In this document: positions 23,080-33,578 of the stretch, in pieces
How the letters are laid out: each line of letters opens with the position of its first letter
Numbering within the stretch: the stretch's first letter is position 1
Assembly (NCBI GenBank): GCA_033060915.1
Contig: CM065388.1
Location: 38,582,501 to 38,646,500 of the forward strand
DNA length: 64,000 nucleotides
Direction: 5' to 3'
Origin: Euryodendron excelsum
Taxonomy: Eukaryota > Streptophyta > Magnoliopsida > Ericales > Pentaphylacaceae
Made by a program: the position numbers and the translations under genes
The notes under the pieces: generated by a model
The model's database searches: none
What the model was told of the DNA's origin: nothing
The model's input: only the letters and a program-made list of their open reading frames with translations

Positions 23080-24510
23080 TTGAAATTTGAACTCAAGAGA
23101 GTTTTGACTTAAAAACGGACTCAAGGGAGTCTTAGAGTATTTTTGAAGTAAACTCAAGAAAGTTATGAAAGTTATTTTTGAATGAACTCATGAGAGTTTT
23201 GAAAGCGTTTTTGAAATCAACTCAAGGGAGTTTTAAAGCTGTTTTTAAAATCAACTCAAGGGAGTTTTTAAAATATTTTGAAATATGAACTTGAGATCTT
23301 TGAAGATAGAATTAGATTGAGACTTAGCGTTAAACAACTTAGACAAGGTTTGCTAACTAGGGTTAAGTGACCTACGGTTATGTTGACCTATGGTTTGGTT
23401 GACCTAGGGTTATCTAATTTGAATTAGGTTGACCTAAGGTTAACTAACTTAGGTTAGATTGACCTAGTGTTAACTAACTTGGGTTAAGTTGACCTAGGGT
23501 TTTGGAACCTAGAGAGAGAAAACAAGGTTTTGAGACCTAATGGTTTTGAAAAGTGGTTTTGAACTAGAGTACCTAGTGGTTTTGAAAGGTGGTTTTGAAC
23601 TAGGGTTTAGAGACTAGTGGTTTTGAAAAGTTTGGAAAGTTTTACCAAAACATGAAAAATCACTTTAGAAAACTATGATTTTATGTGAACAAGTTTTAAG
23701 AAATTTTGAAAATTATCATTTCATAATTAAAGAAATTGGGAGTTGTACACCCTTTTAGAAGACCAACTCAAGAGAGTTGGGAGTTGTAAAACCATTTTGA
23801 AAACCAATTCAAGAGAATGAAAAGCTTTATAAACAACTTGAAAACCAACTCAAGGGAGTTATCTTGGAAACCATTTTTATTTAAACTCAAGAGAGCAAAA
23901 CTTTTGAAAACCACTCAAGAGAGGGTAGTTTTGAAAACCATTTTAACATATTAAAACCACTCAAGTGAGCATGGGATTCATATGGTTAATTTTTGAAAAC
24001 CACTCAAGAAAGGGTTGTCTTGGAAACCATTTTAATCACAAACTCAAGAGAGCAAAACTCTTGAATACCACTCAAGAAATGGTAGTTTTGAAAACCACTT
24101 TAACATATAAAAACCACTCAAGTGAGCATGTGATTTATATAGCTGATTTTTCAAAACTACTCAAGAACTAGTTATCTTGAAAATCATTTCAATCATAAAC
24201 TCAAGAGAATAAAACTTTTGAAAACTACTCAAGAGAGAGAAAGGGTTGTCTTGGAAATCAATTCAATCACAAACTCAAGAGAGTAAAACTTTTAAAAACT
24301 ACTCAAGAGAGAATAGTTTTGAAAACCATTTTAACATATTAAAACCACTTAAGTGAGAATGTGATTCTTATGGTTGATTTTTGAAAACCACTCAAGAGAG
24401 GGTTGCCTTGGAAAGCATTTCAATCACAAAACTCAAGAGAGCAAAACTTTTGAAAACCACTCAAGAGAGGCTAGTTTTGAAAGTAATTGTTTTACACAAA
24501 CTCAAGAGAG
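23080..24510 (+). repeat. ACTCAAGAGAG tandem array inside the long LTR
   Basis: The phrase AACTCAAG(G/A)GAG recurs dozens of times. From 23858 a higher-order unit of about 157 bp is visible, opened by TTATCTTGGAAACC-type phrases at about 23858, 24015, 24171 and 24403, with one shortened unit near 24246. Open frames across it are by-products of the repeat. Confidence 0.8.
23335..23510 (+). repeat. GTTGACCTAGGGTTAACTAA short tandem repeat
   Basis: About five imperfect units of 22-35 bp built on TTGACCTAxGGTTAACTAAC inside the long LTR. Confidence 0.7.
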
Positions 24511-26094
24511 TTATAGGAAACAATGCAACATGGAGATTAGATGGTTTTGAAGACATTTTAAGGCCTAAGAACTTAGGGTTTTTGGCATGAACTCTAAGAA
24601 GCACTAATTTGAAGAACTTTAGAGAGAAATTTTACAAAACTCTTTTGAATGAACATTGAAAAGCTTTTGAAGATGAAATCAACAGAAATTTGAAAAGGAG
24701 TTTTAAACACAAAAACAACATCATAGCATGCATGACATGAACATTACAACAAGTATAATGAAAAAGGTATGAACATTCAAGGTAAGGCTTCACCACATTG
24801 CAAGGTGCTTTAAAGTTATACCATCTACAGTTAGGCCTATAAGACATTCTTGGATGTCGTGGGTCTCATAGGCTTTCATCTAGGCATGGAATTGAAGCTC
24901 TCTTATTTCAAGCATGCAAAAAAAAGGAGGTAGAAGATGAGGGATTAAAATGAAAAATAGCTTAAGTGAGTTAGGAGGGAGAAGAAAGAGTAGGGGATAC
25001 TTGAATTTAAACTAAAAGTATATTTTGGTCTTCAATCCACCATTATTTGGACCTTGGAGCTTCAAATGGAGACTTCATCTTCAAAGAGCTTGGGTTTTGG
25101 AGACTTAAAAATATTTGTGAACTATTTGTTTTGATTTTTGTAGAGTTTCCTCAAATTTTTTCTCTAAAATACACAGGGGGTGGCCTGGTATTTGTAGAAA
25201 ATCTTCCCAGGGCTAGGTGCATGTCCTTTATGCGTTTGGCCCTGGCCACTCAAATAATGCAATGTGACACTTGTACTTTTCAAACTTGGGCTGCAAGATA
25301 AATTTTGTATCGATCTGATCAAAATTTGGATGCATCTAGCTTATGCTTCCATGCCGATAACTTTTATGCTTTTTTCTCGATATTCGTGCCATTCAAGAAA
25401 ATCGAGCACGTTGGCAATGTTCTCCTGTAGTTTTTCTTGAATTTTTTACCTGTTGGAAACTTTGAATGATCTCGATTGATAGAGAAAATGCCTCGGGAAG
25501 CATACTTAAAAATAAGCTTTTGGAAGCATCTGCAAGAAGCTTGTTTGGTTCCCGAAATGGCCATTTTTTATCTATGCAATTGTGGCCTTCAGGAAGGGAT
25601 CATCTTGATCGAACCGTATTGATGGAAAGCCCTCTGGAAAGACTTTGGGAAATTTTTTTGATTTACGCATTTTGCTAACCATTTGGCGATGCATTATAGT
25701 CAAGGAATTGGGATTTGACACTAGAAATGGGCAATGACTTCCATTCGCTTCCCAAGTTTCTGAAAGTACCCTACTTTGTGTCGTTCGATCACGACCTTTG
25801 AGTGATATTATTGATAATCAGACTGTATCAATGAAAATTCTATTGCTCAGGCTTTTAGAAATTCCCTAATTTGTACGTTTTTTCAATCGTTTGACTGTGC
25901 ATTTTAGTTCAAGAAGTGAAGGAAAAGTTGGCTTTGAAGAAGCGATTATAATGTGTTTCTCGAAGCTCTTATTGATTAAAGTGTGTTTTGAGTCAAGGAC
26001 TTACTTGAAAATGTTAGGAACTCTCTTCAGAGTGTCCCAGTGTGGGTCGGTTTAGTTTCTGGAGCCAGTGTGATCCTGAAAAATGCACTCGAGC

Positions 26095-26600
26095 ATGTAG
26101 GGGTAAAATTGTCATTTTGACCGGGCTTGCCCATCTAAGACCGAGATGGACTTTATCTAGCAACTAGGATGTGTCAAACTATCTAAGGACAATTTTTAAA
26201 AATGGACTTACCGTCTTAAGGAATTTGTACTTTCTCAAAAGACGTGTCCGGGGTGCCCAAGGGCAAAATAGTCATTTTGATCAAGATTTTTCGAAATGGG
26301 ACCCGAGTTGGTTTGAATTGATATCTTAAACGTGTCAGACTGTCTAGAAACAGTTTAAGGGTGGACTCTTCATCTTGAGAACTTTATATTTTCTCAAAAG
26401 AAATGTCGAGCTGCCTAGGGGTAGAATAGTCATCTTGACCGAGTATCACCAGAAAGAGCCCGGAGTCAATTTGATTGGTATTTTCGACGTGCCAAACTTT
26501 TTTAAGGTGGACTCTCCATCTTAAGGACTTTGTACTTTCTTAAAAGATGTGTCAGGCTAACTAGAATGGTCATCTTGATCAGGTTTATAAATGCTTCTGC
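26095..26600 (+). repeat. 155-bp tandem repeat in the long LTR
   Basis: Three to four diverged units open with GGGGTAAAATTGTCATTTTGA-like phrases at about 26100, 26255, 26410 and 26555, each containing ACTTTGTACTTTCTcAAAAGA and GTGTC-GACTGTCTA phrases. The period is close to 155 bp. Confidence 0.75.
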
Positions 26601-26909
26601 CACTCCAACAGTGTGATGATTTGTGAGTGTTTCTGCCACTCCGACAGTATTGGCGATTGGTTTCGAAAATCAACTAGTCTCAGAAAACTGCCTAGAACGC
26701 CTAAGGGCACGAATGAATATCAAGGGACATTTTGGTCATCTTGACCATGGAATGGCCATCTGAGCCAAGGAGTGATCATTTTGATCTTGAAATGCTTATT
26801 TGATCTCTGGAAGGCCACTTGGGGTTTGATAATATTTTGACGTTTTACTGGAGTATTGGTCTTGGATCAGAAATTGCCGAGCAAGCAAAAATAGTGTACT
26901 TACACATGT

Positions 26910-29095
26910 TTTATATCTTATTTGAAATACTAACTACTTCTAATGTACATTGAAAATGCAAATGATCTCTATCATGTTCTTTTCTTTTTTTTTTAAATAG
27001 TATCCATGGTAAAAACCTCACCGATTATTAAGTTATTCACTGAACTGTGAGCTCAACAAATCTTAATACAATTTTCAGTCATTGAGGACAAGTAAAGACT
27101 TAAGGAGCCATAATTTCACAGAAGCCCACGACTTGCATAGTAAATCAAATCTTTTTTGTTGATAGCATTTTGATATTTGGAGCTTGGATGCATGGACTAT
27201 CATTTGTTATTTTAGTGTAATATTTTATTACCTAGAGTACATGGTAATGTATTGATATATCTTTTGATGTAGCGTTTGTATATAATATTAGTAATTATTA
27301 TCTTAAGGCCATAAGATGGGATTACATCTTATAATGTTGGGTATTGCTAGTATTGAAAAATCCATTATTATTTACCCTAGACAGAAAAAAAAAAAAAAAA
27401 AAGAGGCTATATTTGACATAGATTTTGATAGAAAGAAACTCTAATATAGATTCATCTATATGAAATAATAAGAACTGTTATCTTAACAAGCCGTGTGATG
27501 ATGATATTATTAAGGTTTTCACTACTTTGTTTTCAATTTTAGATTACATATATTTATAATTATATATTTTTCTTTGTTAAAGAGAATTTTCTTTTTTCAA
27601 AAGTTTAACTAGGGTAGTTGATTTTGAATCTTTTTCTAATTTATTTTCATCTCACTTGGGGCTTTAATTTTATTTTTTTCAAAAGAAATGTACAATTATA
27701 TAGAACCTTAACTATAGCATGGATCAAAACAAAATTGGGGCTGAACTAAGGGTTTTGTTTGGTTAACCAATAAGCAAAGCCGGTGTCACTTTCGAAGCTA
27801 GCATTACCAACCTGTTATCACAAACTTGTACTCATCAGAATCACACTAACAAGCGCATTCGTACATTTTGTGAGTTTTCTTCTACTCACCCATCCCACTA
27901 TTTGACAGTTTTCTTCAAACTGTAAAATTTGTCGGTCCTCACCAAATGAGGTGTTGCATTTTTAGTATACTAGAAGGTAGCACACGATCTGCGGTTGCAT
28001 ATTACTACATGGTAAAAAAAATTATATTATTGTAATTAAAAGAATGCCTATAAATTAGTTTTATTCCACTTACCCACTATCAAAAAATAGTATAAAGCGG
28101 TTATGGTTTGAAGGGGATAATTTAGGTATATAAAAACTTGACAGCTCCTGACCAAACTATCAAGTGTTAGTTTTATAATAATATAAATGTAGATAGATAT
28201 ATTAAAAAGGTGACATACACTACATACATATATTATTCTACACCCTATCACTTTTTAAAAATTAAAAGAAATAAGCGATTGAGTGGTTGTTTGGTTGTAT
28301 AATTGAACAAAAAGTGAGATGGTAGAATACGTCTGTACATAAGATGTGTTGTTACTACTTTATTCTTTTAAATGATAAAACTTTGACAGTAACTTTCTTA
28401 AACTTTTTGGGGCAATTTAGGTGCTGTTACTATTTTATCCTTTGAAATGTTAAGACTTTGGCAGTGACCTTTTAAACTTTTGGGATAGAACTTTAAATAG
28501 GGCAACAGATTCTCACCAAACTCTTATAATAAGTATAAATATATATAGATATATATTTGGGCTAAGATTTCATATTCACTTGGACAAAAAATTCAAGCAA
28601 TAAGTATATCTTATCTATTTGTAGTTTGAGCGAAAACAAATAATTTTTTTGCGGTTAAAAAATGAACAACCTCTTATGAAATTATGGTTTGAACTTATCT
28701 TACAACTATTTTTTACTTCTATTTCTGCTTAATTTGTATGCTTCCGTTTTACTTATAAAAAAGGAAAATATACCTTCATGCTGATAATCTTTGTCTAATT
28801 ATCTATGGGAAGACACTAATGCAAATATCCTATGAACTATTTTTGCAAGCATGATATTACGGTTCATGTGTAAATTTGCTAATTTTGTCAATCGTGGGCT
28901 TTGAATAATTTATATAGACGATAAAACCAAAGTAAAAGGCCACAAAAAAAAAAAAAAAAAAAAGGCCTAATAAGAAAATATAGGAAAAAAAATTGAAAGT
29001 GATGTATACATGCCATCACTTAGTGCCAACTGATCTTGAAGATAAGGTTCCATTCAATAATATCCAAGACTCTGTTGAGAGAGAGAGAGAGAGAG
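26910..29095. other. intergenic region upstream of the YceD gene
   Basis: AT-rich DNA without a recognisable gene. Poly-A runs occur near 27387-27404 and 28945-28963. The promoter and 5' UTR of the YceD gene should lie in the last few hundred bases. A GA microsatellite (29076-29095) abuts the start codon. Confidence 0.5.
29076..29095 (+). promoter_or_regulatory. GA repeat directly upstream of the YceD start codon
   Basis: About ten GA units end exactly at the ATG, so the repeat lies in the 5' UTR. GA repeats are binding sites of plant BPC factors and are common in plant 5' UTRs; a role here is inference. Confidence 0.45.
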
Positions 29096-29267
29096 ATGGC
29101 TGAGGCTGGTTACTGTATCACAGCAAGAAACTTGAACCCAATTCCTAGTCTTTACAAAGCGGAGGCCAAATCCCAAAAGGTGCCATGTTGGGCAACTAGA
29201 ACCAGAGCTTCTTTAAGAAGAAATGATTACTCACTGGTAACATTAAAACCTACTTCACACCTTCTGA

Positions 29268-29307
<40 letters not shown>

Positions 29308-31782
29308 AGAGCATATCGTGCAGTGTGCACTAGAAAATATGTTGTTATGTTTGTATGCATGTACAGTATTGAGCAATGTTTAGGGGCTAACGGCTTCCGT
29401 GCTTGATTTGTTTCAAAGCAATGCCTTAACAACAAAAAATCCATATAGAAAATAACTTGTCCTATCATTTTAAAGCAAGAGAACGGTCAAGCAGTTAGAT
29501 TATATTTTCAAGAATGTCCACTGTATAAGAGCTCCATATGATTAGATTAAATTAGCACTTTGTTTTACAGTAATTAATATATTTTTTATCCCTGACTTTC
29601 ATCAACAAGATAACCAGAAAAAGTCGCCGTCTGGTCACAATATCGACATCCTCGTCGGGCGGGAGATGGAATGGAAAATGGACTTGTGACTACATTTTCT
29701 CTCTCCAAGAATTGCAGCTGCAAGATTTGGCTGAAGAAGAAGATGAAGAAGGCCGAAGAGAGAGTCCTCGGGTTTCTATCACCCTCAGCATCGAGAAGGT
29801 CACATTCCCAGTCCCTTTAAGCTTTGGTCTTCATTATAGTTTATCTCATAATATTATAATTTGAATAATTATGAGCAGAAAATTTACTTGTTCATATTAC
29901 TTGGGACAATTATAGAAGGGGCAAAATTTTTAATCCTAACTTCGATCTAACATCTAAAACGTAGTAAAACAATCAATCCTAATCCAGGCCTCAAATAGAA
30001 ATTGGTAGCCATTTAATTGGGAAAAGAGTACAATAATCAGGTAATACTCACTACGACATGAGGTCTTTTATTGTATTAGCAACATCGATTTGTTATAAAC
30101 GGAGAGACAGACATGGCATCTAATTTGTTCAAATCCAAGGAAAGGGTTCCACGCTATGCAGCATAAGCTAGTAAAGTCAGAATAAAAAATAAAATAAAAA
30201 ACTTCAATTCAACCACATTAGCTACTAGCTAGTTGAAAGGCACAAAATAAATAAATATATATATATATATATATATGATTTTTAGGTAATAGGTGTTTAA
30301 GATTGCCTTATCCTATATGATATCAAATCAGGCACCGGTACCATCTGCCAAACCAGATCAAATGTTTTTGTATTTGAATGGTTAAGAGCCTTTTAGCGCC
30401 TCTGTTTTGCGCCAAATTTCAACAATATCTGAAAAGAAGACAGGGCTTCTTGCAAGTTGTTAAGCCATGCATTTAACAAAATTGGGGTTTAGTTAACGGG
30501 TTTGCTGCTATACGTAGGGTTTAGGGTTTATTGTTCTTGGACTCTACGAATCATTAATATTATTTAACAACAAATGAACTACGTACAGCTTTGTTTCATA
30601 GGATGATGTTATTGTACAAAAACTAAGATAAGTGTCTGATCAAGTCAACCTTCTGCAAGAATTATTGATAAATGACTAACGATAATGAAGGAGATGTTAA
30701 ACAGTGTCAATTTTATTAATGGGAGGTGAGATATATATATATATATATATATGTAATTTATAAATCAATATGCATCCAAACCTTCAAAATGAATTCCCTA
30801 CCCAAATTTCTTGCATGTATTCCAATATATGTATCATTGAGAGTGTAAGTATCTCTGAAATGGGATATTCAAATAGATGATTTTTCGTCATAGCAGCATG
30901 CGAGCTTTGGGCTTTCAGTGGATGGAAGGATCATCACATCCTTCACCAGAAAGTGTAGCGTCTGCTCTTCCCCATACTGTAGAAAGGTAAGTAGGTACCC
31001 ACAACTCTTTTTTCGATCTGTTGCAATATTTGGGCTCTCGAAGAAACCCCACACGAAGTTGTGCTTTGCTTTTTTCCATTTATTCTCCTCTCCTCTTATC
31101 TTCTTCTTCTCCTTCTTCTTCATGTTTCAGATTGACACCGACTTCAACGTTTGGGTTCTGCCATCAAGCAGACACAGCCGCACCACGCAACTGCCTGAAA
31201 TTGGCGGAGATGATCCATCATTAAGTCTCTAAATTCTCTCTCTCTCTCTCTCTCTCTCTCGTACAGAGAGAGAGACACACACCGACAGGCAAAGATGATC
31301 TAACACTAGCTAGTGATTTTACAGGTGATCTATGTGAAACCTGGATCTGAAGCTGACCTTGATTCACTAATACAAGACACAATTCGACTTGCTACCTCAG
31401 TCAAAGTAGGAATCTCCTAACTAACATCAATGCATGCATGATAGTTCATGCGCCAATTCCCAATATCTTTGGTGGCCGCTGCTGCTACTACTACTACTAC
31501 TAAATCATGCATCAAAAACCTCCTGATTTCACTCATTTGTTATTTGCAGGAGACTTGTTCAGAGTCGTGCGAGAAATCTGAACCTAGGATGCAACGTAAG
31601 GCCTTTCGTGTGTGTATATATATATATATATATCTACGTATATTTTAAACTGACCATAAACAAAGTTTGAGCAGTGAACCAAAAGAACTTTCCATTTTGC
31701 TGCAGATGTTGGTGAACAGAAAGCTGCTTCTATTGACGGCAGGTGGTCAAGATTATTGGAACTGAGGAATGCATTTTACTGA
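29096..31782 (+). CDS. chloroplast YceD/DUF177 protein (large rRNA accumulation protein homolog), seven exons, mutated intron-4 donor
   Basis: Exons: 29096-29236, 29610-29798, 30897-30986, 31131-31220, 31325-31405, 31550-31595 and 31706-31782. Every junction is in phase and the joined frame has 237 codons plus TGA. The N-terminus is basic and serine-rich, as for a plastid transit peptide. The DUF177 body follows: WTCDYIFSLQELQLQDL, then SVDGRIITSFTRKCSVC with C-X2-C-X4-C (residues about 130-138), FNVWVLPSSR, PEIGGDDPS and VIYVKPGSEADLDSLIQDT. Plant YceD homologs are needed for plastid 23S rRNA accumulation. All borders are GT..AG except the donor after exon 4, which reads CCATCA|TTAAGT; read-through stops after three codons. 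ATG 29096 is the first in-frame ATG. It converges with the thioredoxin-AlgH gene. Confidence 0.88.
29271..29304 (+). repeat. (CT)n microsatellite in YceD intron 1
   Basis: About 17 TC units within intron 1. Confidence 0.9.
30254..30276 (+). repeat. (AT)n microsatellite in YceD intron 2
   Basis: Uninterrupted AT run; a second one lies at 30730-30752 in the same intron. Confidence 0.9.
31235..31260 (+). repeat. (CT)n microsatellite next to the mutated intron-4 donor
   Basis: TC run that starts 14 bp after the end of exon 4, followed by GTACAGAGAGAGAG. The CT and GA runs could pair into a hairpin in the transcript. Confidence 0.85.
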
Positions 31783-32889
31783 CTCTACTTGCTATAAGAT
31801 TAATTACCAAAAAAAAACTAAAGGAAATAGAGCCAAGGCATGTCCAGTTGAGTAGGGAGTACTTCAGTACCTCTGCTTGTACCCCCATCCCTATTCTCCC
31901 CTCCCCTCAAACTGTTGATATTTCCTCAACTAAAAAAAAAAACGAAGAAAAAAAACTAAAGAAAATAAATTAGTCAGCTACTGCTGATCCCATTAATTTT
32001 GAGGTACTGCCTTGTTGGGTGAATTGGGTGTAGAACCTCTAGCTTCATAACATATATATACATATATATAGCACTAAAAGTTTACTTTTCGTCATGGATG
32101 TCGAGGATGTTCGACTGTTCGTAGATAACATTATAAAGTTCACTTCATTAGTAAATAAGATTGATTCAATTCCTATGCATAAAACCGTGGTGAATCCGCA
32201 ACTTGTCTAAAGATGAATTCGTGAATTCATGAACATTATTCCGATCCATCTATTCACAATATCTAGAGAGTGATCCCAGTGGCGGGTTAGGTGGTTAATT
32301 GGCCTTCTCTTATTTCATTTTTCTTCGGTAAATTTATTGTTTAGGGAATAAGAAAACCTGAAATTGAGATTCAAGACCATATTCCTTTTATTTTCTATTT
32401 TCGAAATTAAGACTCAATCACGATCACTACAGCCCAAAAATATAATAAAATCAGTCACTATCCACAAATGTACCAGACACTTAAAAAATATATCACTAGT
32501 TTCTACACAGATTTCAGAAATTATTCCAAATAAGACTTTAAATGCAAAACAAATGAAACAACAGGCCCTCTTTATCACCCTTGTTGATGAGTCAATTTTG
32601 GTACATCCAGCCAGCATCGACAAAATGTTCACCATGTCAATATTCAAAATTTCAGAGAAGGTTTAAAACCTAAATGAATGAAAGCCCAAAGCTCATCACA
32701 GATACAAAAATGAATAGAAAGCATGCAATATAGAGTTAGGGGGCATACCGAGAATTCAATGTACTACTAACCTCATCTGTCTAATATTTCTTTAGAGTTT
32801 GGCCGCTCTTTTAGAGTTCCTAACTGACAAAACTCCAAAGCTCTATTATGTCAAATACAACCTAAACTCTAAAAGCACCAGAATGGAAG
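31783..32889. other. spacer between the converging YceD and thioredoxin-AlgH genes
   Basis: About 1.1 kb holding the two 3' UTRs. A-rich runs at 31931-31970 follow the YceD stop. No other gene is convincing; open frames on both strands at 32364-32666 lack motifs. Confidence 0.5.
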
Positions 32890-33578
32890 TCACCTCCATG
32901 GCCAATCTATCTGTTCTCTGTTGTCACTGCTGCTAATGTTCCAAGCTCCTTGGGAAATCTCATCATATAGCTGGTCCCAACCCCATCTCGAATAGCCCAA
33001 GAAAAACCAGTAATCAAAAACAGAATAATTCCGCAACTTGAGCCCTTGAATTTCATGAGTCATTGCCCATTGATCAAGAAAGTAAACATTTGGCAGGACT
33101 TCCGGGTACTGATCCTCAACGGTTCTCTGAGTCAAAGCAACAAAAGGCATTCCCTGAATTAAGAGAGGGCCCCCAAATGACAGACGAGCCTCTCTTAACA
33201 GTTCTAACCCTTCCTCAATTTCATCAAGAGAATCCCAACTGATATGCTTGTTAATAATCAGACCTTGAAATCCTGTACCTTGATCTGCCTTTACAATGAG
33301 AATTGTGGATTTATCAAACGGATGTACGTTGAGAAGCTTCTCTGTTGCAATAAGGAGGGAACCAACAATCACTTGAGGGGCTGCTCCATGCAAGCCATTT
33401 GATTTGTAATGTCTTATCTGGTTGTATCTAACTACTTTTTCTCGTATCCTATGTTTTAATAGAACTTCATGGTATTTGTCCTTTGACAAAGGAGCTTCCT
33501 TGTGAACGGCAATTTGTGAGGCATCTTCATATAAATTCTGCTGCATACTTTCTCGTTCTACTCCAATCTGTAGAATTC
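32890..33578 (-). CDS. last exon: AlgH/UPF0301 domain
   Basis: The acceptor CTGATAG precedes the exon, which starts in phase 1 and ends with TGA at 32892-32890 after IDWPWR. Motifs of the UPF0301 fold are in order: QVIVGSLLIATEKL, ILIVKADQGTGFQGLIINK, LSFGGPL, VYFLDQWAM and the end YSRWGWDQLYDEISQGAW (the family's G(Y)xGWxxGQL-like block). Bacterial AlgH proteins are about 185 residues, so the domain is full length here. Confidence 0.9.

Larger units (their letters stand above)
22308..26909. mobile_element. 4.6-kb solo LTR, probably Ty3/gypsy Tat/Ogre type, with CATGT target duplication
   Basis: The stretch 22313-26904 starts TGTCGCACCCCG and ends GTGTACTTACA (TG..CA) and is flanked by perfect CATGT repeats (22308-22312 and 26905-26909). 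Its 4592-bp length, TGTCGCACCCC start and lack of coding suit the very long LTRs of Tat/Ogre gypsy elements; the lineage call is inference. Inside are at least three tandem arrays (near 23335, 23858 and 26100) and a 14-nt G run at 22396-22409. It lies only 24 bp from the preceding solo LTR with its TSD. Confidence 0.72.

Noticed and set aside
23965..24590. Open frames of 60-70 codons in the long LTR
   Set aside because: They follow the tandem repeat period and have no domain; by-products of the array.
29036..29095. Upstream extension of the YceD protein from 29036
   Set aside because: The codon there is TTG; ATG at 29096 is the first in-frame ATG and is followed by a transit-peptide-like sequence.
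32364..32666. Overlapping open frames on both strands between the converging genes
   Set aside because: No motifs, and both lie in likely 3' UTR or spacer.
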